From Heterodera schachtii (lineage: Eukaryota > Nematoda > Chromadorea > Rhabditida > Heteroderidae), in NCBI GenBank assembly GCA_023374025.1, contig SIJG01000059.1, positions 489,444 through 553,443 of the forward strand: a stretch of DNA of 64,000 nt. The letters run 5' to 3'. Position numbers and translations under genes: made by a program. Of this stretch, positions 34,753-47,072 are shown in pieces. The notes under the pieces were generated by a model, which did no database searches, was not told where the DNA came from, and worked only from the letters and a program-made list of their open reading frames with translations. How positions within the stretch are numbered: the first letter of the stretch is position 1; the number at the start of each line of letters is the position of its first letter.

Positions 34753-34760
34753 ATGTAAAT

Positions 34761-37153
34761 TATTAGTTCATATTAATTTTTTTTTTTTTTTTTTAATAAT
34801 TTACCTCTTATTGTTTGATTTATCTGCTTTAATATTATTACTAAGAAATATTTTTTTGTTTAAGAATATTTATTAAAGAGCTTGTGACACTAATGTTTTT
34901 ATTCCATTGTATAAATATTATGCAATTTAAGAAATTATTATTATTTGTGAAAACTTCTTTGTATTTTTTTGTTATATTTAAATTATTAGTTCATGGTAAT
35001 TTTTTAATTGTTGAAAGTTTTTTGCGTCAATTCGCGACCATTATTCTTTGCATGTGCGAGAAATTTGACATGTTGAGGCAACTTTTGTTGTAAATTTTGG
35101 TTTTATAATAGAAACAAAGAGTTTAATCAATAATCAATGAATAATGAAATATTTTTTTTATTTTGCGAGGATTATTAATGTGAGACGAATTTTAAATTCT
35201 AAAAGTACTTTTTATTTTTTTGTTTTATCTGCATTAATATTACTAGAAAATTTATTTTTTAAGAATCTTTATTTAAACACCATGTGACACCAATGTTATT
35301 ATTCCGTTTTTATAAATATTATTCAATTTAAGAATGTATAATTTTCTTAATTAAAATTTGAGGATTCAATTTTTTTCACAAACTCATGCAGCTCATACAA
35401 GAACTCCGATTCCGCCTGTCGCCGGGTCAAGAGAGTAATACCCCGATATTATTACTTGTTCAAGTATTTATTTATTTTTTTTTTTTGTATAAAAAGAATA
35501 AGAAATCAAAATATACATTTTGTTTATTTATTTACTGATTAATTAATTGTGTGGAGTTTTATTAATGTTGTTGCATCAAAACAGCATTTTATTTTCTTAG
35601 CATTTATTTCTGTGTTACAAGAAGAGCGACCATTGTATTTTGCATATTATTTTGTTATGTAATTTCTTTAATCGTTGTCTTTTCATTCTACTCCTTCTTT
35701 AATACATTTTGATTTTGTAATGATAAAATTTGGAATGAATATTTTTTCTTATCCATGACAGGAGGTGGTGAATGTTTCTTCTATCCATTACATAGTTTTT
35801 GTCATAATTTATATGACATTGATTTAAATTTATTGTTCACGCATATGACAAAATTAAATGCAAAAAGTTAATAAAAATATTATAAATTTAAGTTTAGCAA
35901 AAGCCAATCATTAGGGGTGTATTTTTCACCTTAAAACTTGATATTTAGGGGTTTGTTTTTTCCAAAACTTCGGGTAAATTACACGAAGCTCGAAGTTCAA
36001 AGCCCAAAAACCGCGAAGTTTTCGAAGCACGAAGCTCGAAGTTTCGCCCACCCCTGTTTGGGATGGTAGGTCTACGACTAATACCCGCTGATTATGAGCA
36101 AGAGGGCGTGAAAATGAGATTACCATAAAAATGATCAATTTTCTGCCATTTTCCCTTGAAATACGGTAGAAATAAGTCATTTTTGAATTATCCAAATTAT
36201 CTAATGTTTCACGCTATCTTGCTCAGCGGTTATTAATCGTAGACCTAAAATCAGTTTATTTATTTTTAAATCAATTAATTGACAACGCCAAAGGCTTAAT
36301 ATTGGTTCTTTTTTTTAATTGAAAAATATTTGTAATTGAAAAAAAATTTGTATTAATTAAAAAAATACAAAAATAAATAACGAAAAAAACTAAACCATCA
36401 AAAAAACTTTAAAAAAATTATAATAAGAAAAAAAATTATTAAAAAAATTACTTAAAAAAACTAAATTTTCTAAGTTTATATGAAAAAATTTCCTGTTAAA
36501 AATTCGAATAAATTATTATTTTATTATATTTTTCTCAATATCTTATAATAAATTATTTTTCCTTTTCATCTTGACAGCTTCTCTCAATTTCAAAAAATAT
36601 TAGACAATAATCGATTAGATTTTCCAATTAAATAATTTTTCAAACTTAGGAATATGAAAATTTAAAATGCCGAACCTTAGCAGAATGTAAAACATAGTTT
36701 TTTGAAAGTAAAGTTATGAAGCAATTAAATTATTAAAAGTCAATTAAATTCATTTTTATATTTTAAATGTGATATTATTTTTCGGGTTACCCAAGTTTTC
36801 ATTTAGGCTTTTTACATTAATTTATATTTATTACTATCTTTACAATCCTTAAACATCAAATTTTGTAGGTTTTTTTTTGGTATAAATCTTCATACTTTCG
36901 CAAAAGCACTTTTTTAGCTTCGTAATCATATGTATTGCCGAATAATTTCTTTAAAAATTTTGCCGGTTAGAAATGCCTTATTTATTATTATAATGAACAA
37001 CGACAACTTTACATTTAAAATTTATTAATTAGTTCATGGATTAATTTTTATTTGGTCATTAGTGATGGCTTAAAAAACATTTATTTAATTTCTTATTTTA
37101 ATAAAAATTTGTTATTTTTTCCATAAGTTGGTGCTTAGAGGTACATTTATAAT
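34761..37153. other. AT-rich gene-free stretch
   Basis: No genes are supported. A small CGAAGCTCGAAGTT-rich fragment lies at 35,911-36,055 with AGGGGTG/CACCCCT at its borders but no target duplication. A short TIR element follows at 36,066-36,247. Confidence 0.4.
36066..36247. mobile_element. Short terminal-inverted-repeat element, 182 bp
   Basis: TAGGTCTACGACTAATACCC ... GAGCAAG at the left is mirrored by CTTGCTCAGCGGTTATTAAT ... CGTAGACCTA at the right. The ends start and finish with TA, which could be a TA target duplication of a Tc1/mariner-type MITE; no 8-bp duplication is seen. Confidence 0.55.
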
Positions 37154-37748
37154 TAGGGCTGCTAATTTTATGTAAATACATATTTTTTTCCTGGATTCTC
37201 CATGCTCTAATTAGTAGGAAAAACACTTTCTTTTTTGTGTTTGCGAACAAAAGTTGGGACTTTTATTTACATATTTTTACATATTTTGGGATTTTTCTAC
37301 ATATTACATATGTACATATTTTTATACATATTTTGGACTTTTTCGTACATATTTCGCAATTTTTTGTACATATTTTCATTTTTTTTTACATATTTTGAGG
37401 ATTTTTGAGAATTTTTATAGAAATTTTTTGTGAAAAATTAAAAAATTTTTTTGAAAATATATCCCTAAAAAATCTAATGTTTTACAAAAAATGAAATATC
37501 AAAAATTAATTTAAAATACTAAAAAGTGATTCTAAGCCTATTTTGGTCATTTTTATGGCATTTTGTGCCTATTTCACTTTTTACGAAGAATTTTTTTTCC
37601 AAAAAATAACCATTAAAAAATTTTTTATTTACATATTTTAGTACATATTTGGGGATTTTTGTACATATTTCATACATATTTTAGCATTTTTTATACATAT
37701 TTTATTTACATAATTCGCAAATTTTCTTACATAAAATTAGCAGCCCTA
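37154..37748. mobile_element. hAT-like element, 595 bp, TACATATTTT-rich
   Basis: Ends TAGGGCTGCTAATTTTATGT and ACATAAAATTAGCAGCCCTA form a perfect inverted repeat. They are flanked by the perfect 8-bp duplication TTTATAAT (37,146-37,153 and 37,749-37,756). The interior is a degenerate array of TACATATTTT on both arms. The open frame at 37,659-37,856 is repeat-derived. Confidence 0.88.
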
Positions 37749-38816
37749 TTTATAATCATTTATTTTGTCTTACTTACAGTTGTTCACTTTAAAGCATGTT
37801 TTTCTTATTTTAGAAGTTCTTGTGATCCCACAGCCCTTTTGTACTTCCTTTATTGACTTTTAAAATTTTAAAACATTTTTTTGCATCTTGCACTATTGTT
37901 ATCAATTTTATCAAACAACTACCAAATTTTTGAAATTTTTATTGCTTTAAAGTAAGTTTTTAAAATCTTTAGTTTCTTTTATATAATTATCTTATTTGAA
38001 TTAAAGCCATTTCAAATGAGGTCGGAGACCACGTTATTCGATTTTAAGTATTTAGAACTAAAAGACCTGCAATATTTTGGTATTATTTTACATCCCATAT
38101 CTTAGCAAAATATTGATTAATATATCTTTTTATTTATATTACTTTTTAAAAAATTTATAAAAAAAGTTTTTCAATAAATTTGTTATTCTGGTTTAACATT
38201 TAATTTATATTATAAAATGAATAATTACGAATTGAAGATATGGCGGCGATTTACTCAAAAAATTCTGATTTCTATTCTAAAATTCAGTTTTATATTTAAT
38301 CATTATGCTTGCTTAGAAGAAATTATTTGTTTATAATGCAATGGTTTTATGACATAAAAAATGTTTTCCATGGAGGTATTTCACTACTTTTTTCATAGAA
38401 AACATAAAATAGTTAAACAAATAATATTTGTTTGGTAAATAAATCGTTAAATATGTTTTTCTACATTTGATAATAATTTATCCATTCATTAAGTAAAAAA
38501 ATTATTGCTTATTCGTTTAATATAATTCTTTAAAATTTCAAAAAAGTGTTCTTCAACACCGAAATAACGATCTCTGCAGAAGAAGCTTTTGTTAAAATAA
38601 AAAAAAATTATATTTCCTATTTTTTATTTTAAAATTTTGATGAAGCGATAAAATTTTTATACAGCAAGCTGTAAATTTTTGTAAGTATGTTATTAAATTT
38701 AAAAACACAAAAGAATTTGATATTTTTGTATTCAAGCCTATATTTTTTCCTTTATTTTTTTTTTAATTTTTTATATAATTTTTTATCTTATTTTTCTTTT
38801 TTCATATCATGTGTAA

Positions 38817-39960
38817 CAGGGATGTGCCGAGCCAGACAAAATCCGATTCCGATTAAATCGCCGATTCCGATTATGGCCAAAAATCCGATACGATTTTAAA
38901 ACCGATTACGATTATGGCCCAAAATCCGATTAATTGCGATTCCGATTACGATTCCGATTTTTTTTTTTAATAATTTTTTCTCAAAAATTTTATTCATAAT
39001 CAAAAATTTTTGCTAAATAACAAAAAACTTGATTATATCGGGGAGAATTAATCCGGCACTGCTTTGTGAGAAAAATTTAATTTCAGTCATTATTAGGGTT
39101 GTAAATTATATGGACTATAAAAAGGCAAATATGGACATAAAATATGGACTAAAAAAGCCCGAAATATGGACTAAAAAGCTCAAAAATGGCCAAATATGGA
39201 CCAAAATCCTCAAAAATTCCAAAAAGGTGTATTTATTCAATATTTGCTCTAATACACTTAAAAAATACAATAAACAACCAAAAATGGATTTAAAACATAA
39301 AAATGCAAATTTTTTTATTGTCGATATTTCTGTTTGTCAAAATTTCAAAAAAATTCTCATTTAAAAAATGAAAGGTTCACAAAAATGGCAAAAATATTAT
39401 TAAAAATGACGACGAAAAGTCAAATTTTTCGGATTTTTTGGGCTGTAATTTTTAAAAATTTCCAAAAATTCCATCTTTAGGGGTGTATTTTTCGCTTTTT
39501 TTTTGCATTTTTATAGTGAACATTTGCCAAAAATGGTCGAAATATGGACTAAAAACACAAAAATGGAGAAATATGGATTTATTCCCAAAAACCCCCAAAA
39601 TATGGATTTACATGGACTAAAAACCTTCACCAAAGCAAAAAATTTTAATGCAGAAATGCTATTTTTGAGCCCCTTTCTTCATAGCATATGCGCAGAAAAA
39701 ATATGTGTTAATCCATATAATTTACAACCCTAGTCATTATGTTAAAATAAGATTAAAACATTCGTTTCAGAAAACATTTTTTTTCAAAATTCATTGGTAT
39801 TCTCGCTAAAAAAAATTCCTTCAAAAGGTCAATTCTTAGGGGTGTAATAATCGGATTTCAAGGCAGAATCCGATTACGATTATCCGATTCCGATTATGGC
39901 CCAAAATCCGATTAATTGCGATTCCGATTACGATTACGATTCCGATTCGGCACATCCCTG
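38817..39960. mobile_element. hAT-like element, 1,144 bp, CCGATT-rich ends, hosting a second element
   Basis: Ends CAGGGATGTGCCGAGCC and TTCGGCACATCCCTG are flanked by a perfect 8-bp duplication ATGTGTAA (38,809-38,816 and 39,961-39,968). About 140 bp at each end is a degenerate array of CCGATTACGATT. The element at 39,094-39,732 is inserted in it. Confidence 0.88.
39094..39732. mobile_element. hAT-like element, 639 bp, nested, ATATGGAC-rich
   Basis: Ends TAGGGTTGTAAATTATATGG and CCATATAATTTACAACCCTA are flanked by a perfect 8-bp duplication GTCATTAT (39,086-39,093 and 39,733-39,740). The interior repeats AAATATGGACTAAAA. The 111-codon open frame across it (39,029-39,364) follows this repeat and is not a gene. 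The element at 47,673-48,220 is a relative by interior motif. Confidence 0.88.
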
Positions 39961-39968
39961 ATGTGTAA

Positions 39969-42900
39969 CTCAAAGTTTTTAGTTTCACAACAAAAATTCT
40001 GTTTGAATTTCTGACTTTATTTTTCTTCATATGAGAAGGTATTTAAATCGAAAAAGATTTTTCAATTTATTATTTTTTCATTCCTGTTTAATTTTTATAT
40101 TATACTAAAAATAATTTACTTCTATTTTTATTTCCTTAGATTAAATTATCATCATTTTCAAGTCTTGCCATTTGATCTCAATATTTAATAAATTCTATTT
40201 AAATTAAAAAATATATTTTACAAAATTTCATCCATCCGTTCACCTCGGGCATTTTTTTATAAATTCAACCTCGAAAGCACTCTGACTTTCGTCATATTTA
40301 TTTTTGTTTTTTTGACTCTTTTTATCCCGCTTTCTCTTTTTCCTATAAATTGTGTATTTTTATTATCATAAATTGGTTTGTTTCACATAAAAATATTATT
40401 TGTTTAATGATATATAGAATTTTATTTAGTATTATTTTTAAATATCCTTATTTAAATGCTAATCTTTATTATTTTATGTTATTAAATTAAATACTTTCCT
40501 TTGTTTTTAATTTATAAATAATAATCAGTTGTCTTTAACCTAAAATTAATATACATATTTATACCAGTTTACTTTAAATAAATTAATAAAAATCTTTAAA
40601 CATCAGTAAATTATAAATTTGATTTTAATATTTAGCTTTTTTTAAAATATTTTCTATAAAATTTACTATTTTGAACTATTCACGCTCTCTTGGTGCATAT
40701 TTTAATGTTTTATATTGTATATAATTAATACAGTAATTTGTGTTGCACTAAAGCAGATATTTTAACTTGGTATTTCTTATGCTTTGTCGAATGATTTTTT
40801 CATATGTTCTTTTTTTGCCGCCAGAAATGACCAAATTTAAATTTATATTTGAAAAACTATTTACGTGACTACTAAGATTTTTCCTTTATTTATTATTGTT
40901 ATTATTAAAAATTTTATGATTATTAGATAGTCTATAATAAAATTAATTTTAAAAAGTTTAACAATTCTTATATTAATATGTATTTTTTATTGATTTTTTA
41001 TATAACAATCGAAGAATTTCATGCCGTATGACTTTAAAATTAGAATTAGCTTTCAAGGATGCTTAAATTAATACTTGGTATTTAATATTTAACTTGTCTA
41101 CAAAAATTTTAACATTCTTTATTTTTCAAGCTGACCTTCAACTTTTTCGTTTATTTTGATAACCCTTGGGAGAGTCTACCAATATAATAATATTTATTAT
41201 TTTATTCTTTAACTATTTTGTAAATTTTAAATTTATGTATATTTTAATATGTTTTTAACCAGATGAAGTATAAAATTATATCTAGCATTAAATTGGAATA
41301 AAAAATTATTCACAAAAGCTAATGTTTATCTTCTAATTTATTTAATGCGATTTAATATTGAATATATTATATATTTTTAAAAAATTTATGGTTAGCCCCG
41401 ATTGCTCACTTTCTTCAAGAAATTTATATTGTTTGGTATAAAATTTTCACTTAAAACAAGCCAAAATTTTTAAATTTTTCTCAAGGCGCACCTTTCAATA
41501 ATCTAGCCTTTTTAGTAGCTTAAAAAGATTGTCCTGGTTTGGCGATGCCGAAATGCACATAAATTATGATTTGTGACTGTTTCACTTTTGAATGATTTGT
41601 GAAGGGGTCTCGGCTATGTAAATTGCCGACCTTTTTTGATTTTCAAACAGCGTTTTTCGCGCGTGCTTTTTCCAAAAAAACTGTGGAACATGAGGGTGGG
41701 TCAGGCGGTGCCGAAAGGCACCGCCGGGAAAACATTTGAAAATTATTATGTAATTTGTTAAAAGATTTTGTCTAAAAATAACTAAGATTTGGAGCTAAAA
41801 AAATAATTAGTAATTTTTGGGGTGGGCGGTGCCGATAAACGCCGCCGAGGAAAATTTTTCAAAAATAACTAAATTTTTTCAGAATTTCCTCTTTTCCCCT
41901 TCACTAGTCTCCCGCCCCCCCCCCCTTTTATGTATGCTAATAATACTACAAATTACAATAATAAGTCAGATCAAATCGAAATATGTGTAGCCATTTAATA
42001 AAAATCTTGCAATAAATCGTCTCGAAAAATAATCCAAAAGTCAAATTACGGATTAAAATTGCGGACAAATCCCAAAAATTCGCAACCCGCAATCATATTC
42101 GCTTCTCGGGGTTAATAATGACTAAATGATATTTATCGGTAGTAGGTGGTTAATTTACTTTTAAAATAAAATAAAAATATTTTCTTTGTCGATTTTGCTT
42201 TTTCTAAAACTTGAAAAATAGAAATCCGATTTTGAAAACACAAAACTTATTATAGTTTCTTAAATCTTGCGGCATAATCATATAAAAATTAAGTAATTTC
42301 TATTTAGTTTTAATAAATTGAGTTGTTATTGTATTTTATTAACATATTAAGCCGTATATATAACATTTATTTTCTGTTATTAAATGTTAATTAATGAGAT
42401 TATTAATTTCTGGCTTAAAAATTAATTAAATATGTTAAATGCTTACCATCTATTTATTTATAATTGTTTGTTTTTATTCGGTTTTATTTTGCTATTATAT
42501 GGTTTTTCATAATAATAAAAATTAAAAACAATGATGCATGAATTTTGGCTTAAGTACGAAATTTTTATTTAAAAAAATATTTTTTGTTATTTAAAATAAG
42601 CGTTTCATTTTATCTATAACATATTTTTTATTTTCTAATGTTTCCGCGGTGAACTAGATCATTTCCTATTCCACCTGATGAATAAATAATATTGCGCTTA
42701 TGTAGGAATATATCTCATCATAATTAATGTTTTTCGATGCAAATTAAAGGTAATGTTAAATTTTGGCTTTTTACAAATTTTAAATTAATTAATTGAATTA
42801 CGCTTTCCTTTTTATTATCGCGGTAGGAAGAATCGATTTTTATTATTTAGTCTTTAAAATAAATTTTTTGATAAGCTCTTATTAATAAACCATTGACATC

Positions 42901-45100
42901 ATAAATAATAAACACTTTAATTTATCAAATCGGAAATTTTTATTTTCAAAAAAAATTAATCTATTTTCATAATTTAGAATGAAAAATAATTTAAAATGGT
43001 ATTTATCATTGTTTGTTTAAAATTTAGTTTATTTTCTTTTTATTTATTTTTTAGAAAATCTAATTAATACATACATTCAGCTATTTATTAAAATATTTTA
43101 TATAATTTAAATTATATTTCAATATATATTTTTTTTATGGTTTGGGTTTGCATATTTTTTATTAATTGATTCTTAAAATAAGAAATTTTTTATTTTATAA
43201 TTCGTTGAATGTGAACTGGATATTGTAATTTACAAATTAAGTTTAATCCAACTACATTTTTGATAGTCGTCCCATCGTTAATTATTCTTCTATAACTGCA
43301 AATAAAAATAATTATTTAAATTCATTACTCATTTTGAATTCTTTGTTGTAATGAACTTTTAAAAAAGATGAATAATTTTATTGTCACAACCCTCATAGCT
43401 TACGTCATAGGGTATTGATATTCTTTCTTCTCAATTAAATTTTATTTCATCGATTTGTTTATTTTTTAATCTATTATTAATTTGAAATGTTTTTTTCTTA
43501 TGAATGTATGTACAATTTTTCAAGATTTGTTTTGCTGAATTATTAATTAATCAATGAGCGATGGGCTTGGATAATCAAATCCAATCACTTTTATGAATAC
43601 GGAAACGTTTTGGCTATAGATAGTTAATTTTTTAAGCTTTTTAAATAAAGGTTTTTTTAAATTTAAAATTTTTATATCATACCCTCAAAATTTTCTTGAT
43701 TTATAGCACCGTCTTAAAATGAAGTGGGTGGTGATGTGGAAAAAATAAAAATATTTTCTTGTTAGAAAATTATTTGTTACTCTTTATATTTATGCTTTTA
43801 CAGTTATTTATAAAAAATTTAATTTTTGTTTTTTTCTCTAGGACCTCCTATGCTTTCATAAGAAAATTTTTAGTTTTAGTTATATTTTATTAATTGACTT
43901 ATTCCATTGTTAATTTTTAGACTTTGTGTACTCTTGCATTCTTGCCAAACCTAGAGTTTTTTGTTAATCCTCTTTCCATTATGACTTGTACTATTTGAGT
44001 CATTTATATCTATATAGTCTTTTAAATTACATTATTGGGCTATTGATTTATTTTGTTGTTTTAAAAATAATTAGTTAGAATAATGTTGTCTTTTTAGCCA
44101 TTTCCTATGATATGCTGATGTTCCGGACATTTGATAAAATTCTTACTAAATTGTTCATAGTAAATTTAACATTTTTATTTTTTGTATTATTTACTTTTAT
44201 TTAAATTTTAATGTATTTTTTAATTTATATAATTGTAGTTCTTATAACTTCTTCTCTCCTGAATGTATATTTGATGCGCATTATTACATTAATTATTTTA
44301 AGATGAGATTTAGCTCGCAGCTCTTCTTGAAACACCTATTGTTAATCCGCTTGATAATTTTTTCAAAATTATTTATTTCTGAAGTTTTGTCATTAAATTT
44401 TTTTTATGTAACCAAAATTAACTTGAGTTTTTATCTTAAAGTAATTAATTTTTTTATGTATATATTAATTTTGAAAAAATTTATTGAATGGTTTTGTTCA
44501 AATTTTCATTTGCTTCAGCTTTTAAAATTTATTCGGCTTTTTTAGCACAAAATATAACTGTTTTCTCAATTATTTAAATTTTTTGGTCATAATTTACATT
44601 AAACCATCTCTTTTGTGGTTATTTTAGTATTTTATGTAGGGATTTTAGGTTCGTTGATCATAAATATGACATCCATTTCGACCAATTAAAATTATAAAAA
44701 TCACAAGATATGATTTTTTTGTATTTTAATCTTTTTTCTTGCTAAAATTAGACTTTTTGTTCGAATTCGGCTCCGGGGTTCATGTCATATTAATAAAAAT
44801 ATTTTTGGGATTGAAAAAAAAATTTTTTCAAAAAAATGGAGAGGGGGGGATTGGCCCTATAATCCAGTAAAGTTCTGAATTTTGAGTAATGACTAAATTT
44901 TTCTGATTTCTTAAAATTATTTTAATTTTTGAATTTTATGGCATAAATCGCGAAAAAAATAAATATATTTGTAACATTTTGATAGATTAAATTATTAAAA
45001 TAAATGATTTGAAATTTTTTGCAAAATATTCTATTTTTTGACTCCGAATTCCAGTTTTTGTACTTGATATTTTATTTTAAAAATTTACGGCCCGACCTCT
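39969..45100. other. AT-rich gene-free stretch
   Basis: No gene can be supported. An 80-codon hydrophobic open frame (44,303-44,545) lies in AT-rich sequence without splice or homology support. GC-rich islands at 41,640-41,850 are stem-loop modules. 42,040-42,110 and 44,650-44,790 are fragments of dispersed repeats. Confidence 0.4.
41640..41860 (+). repeat. Two GC-rich stem-loop modules in tandem
   Basis: AGGCGGTGCC-GAAA-GGCACCGCCGG (41,703-41,728) forms a perfect stem with a GAAA loop. A second, more diverged copy with loop GATA is at 41,824-41,849. Each is followed by GGGAAAA/GGAAAATTTTT. The upstream flank GCGCGTGCTTTTTCCAAAAA resembles flanks at 11,618 and 54,618, so the conserved unit is longer than the stem alone. 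Confidence 0.6.
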
Positions 45101-45284
45101 GTGATGTAACTGCAATACCTAGAGCCAAAAATATAAAAATTGATATGGAAGCAAATTATGATGGTGGTGGAATGTGGGAGGAGGGAAGAAGTGCCCATTG
45201 GATGGGGCAATGCCAATGATGTGCTGTGTCCGACGAATCAGCGTCGTTTTATATTGGTTTTCTAGGAATGCAGATAGAGTGGTG

Positions 45285-45425
45285 GAAGAGTTAGAGAGCA
45301 AAGAGAAAGAGACGAGAGAGAGGGAGGGGAGGGAGGGAGAGATATAGAGAGAGCGATGGAGGGAGTCGGAGAGCAAAGAGAAAGAGACGAGATAGAGAGG
45401 AGAGAGAGGGATAGGGAGGGATGGT
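45285..45425 (+). repeat. GA-rich simple repeat
   Basis: Imperfect GAGAGA/GGGAGG purine-rich sequence, including two copies of GAGCAAAGAGAAAGAGACGA (45,294 and 45,370). The hydroxyl-rich open frame on the opposite strand is an artefact of this repeat. Confidence 0.8.
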
Positions 45426-46300
45426 AGTGCAGCGAATATTTGAATTATTAATTCGAATCTGAAAAAATTAGAAGTTTATTTCATTTTCTTAGTGTAAAAT
45501 ACCCAAAAATTCAGTGAAAATCAGTTAAAATTGTCAAAATTTGTATTTTTACTTCGGCGTAGCCGATCGGCACCGCCGGGCCCCAGCCCCAAAAATGCTG
45601 ATTTTTAATTTTCAGTTGGCAGCCTTGCTTTTCAGGCTAATAAAATATTGTTTCAAGTCATTTTCCATGTTTTATTGCGTTTTATTCCGCTATTTAGAAA
45701 AAATCTTATTTTGGGGGTCTTAATCTTAGTTTTTCACCCACGGACTTTTTGGGTCTCTATCTCAAGCCACGCAAAATTTGAAACCAATTAGCACAAATAT
45801 CCATTGGATTCTTCAAAAACGCTACCTTATACAGTATAATTTTTAATAGTTTGTTATTTGGTATTTTCGATGTTTAATTTGCCATCTTTTGAAATGAAAG
45901 AGATACAACAAAAATGGTGCTTATTTTTTTTTTGATTCAAATTTTTTAATTCCCATACTTTCTTCTTCCAACCTTTCACTAATAAATCTGTCTTACCCGT
46001 TCGTCTAATCCCATGCCATTCATTCTCTTCTTCATCTCAAAATTATCGTGCCATTTCCACTTATTTCTGTTGCATATCCCATTCTTTCTTCCAACATATT
46101 TCCCTTTATGCTTATTTGTTAGCCGTCATTATGCCTCATTAGAGAAAGGCAAACGAACTTTTTTAAAGTATTTTTTGCGAGGGATGATTTTTAGCGGATA
46201 AGGATTCCTTATCCTGCCCAAAGTCCCTCCCCATTGTGCCACTATATAATCCCAGCCAATTTCTGCTGCTGTGCTAAGTCAGCGGGGGGTCATTCTGCTG
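45426..46300. other. Intergenic, one stem-loop module, weak promoter-like segment
   Basis: A GC-rich module (CGGCGTAGCC-GATC-GGCACCGCCGG) is at 45,555-45,579. A less AT-rich segment at 46,200-46,300 includes CACTATATAATCCCAGCC and could be a TATA-type promoter, but no gene start can be tied to it. Confidence 0.3.
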
Positions 46301-46436
46301 ATTTGTAAGTGCCGTTTTATGCACTTGCAATTAATTCCTTCTCAAATAATTATTTCACTGACCCATCCAAAGTGCTCTGAGAATGTTATATGTAGTGACC
46401 GACTTGACTTTTGAGGCATATGCCTTTTTTCTGCAC

Positions 46437-46878
46437 ATTAATCGGTCACTTTGAACGAATTGGGCATTGACATGGACCAATTTTTTGATTTTCTTTTGTA
46501 CATTTCGCCTAATGCTCTGAGCCAACCAATTCATCCTAACCGTAAAAATTGTGACAAATATTTTAATTAATAAAATTTTAGCAAAAAATGTGCTCATGCT
46601 CCTCAGTTTGGCCAACTTCTTCCAAATTGATTGGCTAAAGTCGCGCTGTGAAGCGAATTTGTTCAATTGTGTGGAGATTCCGTTGATCGACCGTGTTAAG
46701 CTGATCGACAAATATCAGCTTAAAAATTTGAAAGTGCCTTTTTCACTTTTTTGGTAATTTTAATCAATATCGAGTTTGTTTTAAGAATTTCATTTTGCAT
46801 TTGGATGTGCTCAATTTGCGTGCCTTTTTCAAAGCAAACCGTGACCATTTGGTGCCGACGATCGGCAAAGAATTTTAG
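46437..46878 (+). pseudogene. 5'-truncated BTB-domain gene fragment
   Basis: Sequence equivalent to the second half of exon 5 (46,437-46,541, S-V-T-L-N-E-L-G-I-D-M-D-Q-F), exon 6 (46,582-46,733, N-V-L-M-L-L-S-L-A-N-F-F-Q-I-D-W-L-K-S-R-C-E-A-N) and exon 7 (46,786-46,878, N-F-I-L-H-L-D-V-L-N-L-R-A-F-F) of the BTB genes at 55,722 and 59,569. The frame is open through to TAG and introns are short GT-AG. Upstream exons including the start of the BTB fold are absent. The 3' flank to about 47,060 is also homologous, so this is a truncated gene copy, not a processed one. Confidence 0.75.
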
Positions 46879-47072
46879 GCCGATTTGACTTGGCGAATTT
46901 GTTAATCAATTCAAATTTAGTTTCCAGCAGTTGTGTTCATTTGATACGATATTTTTTCTTGTTGAAGTTCATAATATTTTTGAATTGAAAATCGAACAAA
47001 TTATTCTTCCTTACCAATAGCAGCAAAAAATAATAATTGAATATACATTTAAGCAATTATTCAAATGAATTA

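Noticed and set aside
35911..36055. A further 8-bp-duplication element with AGGGGTG ends
   Set aside because: The flanks CCAATCAT and TTTGGGAT do not match, so only a fragment is reported.
39029..39364. 111-codon open frame
   Set aside because: It starts outside the nested element, crosses its border and follows the ATATGGAC repeat; no splice or family support.
44303..44545. 80-codon hydrophobic open frame
   Set aside because: AT-rich codons only, no paralogue, no upstream or downstream exons; consistent with chance in low-GC DNA.
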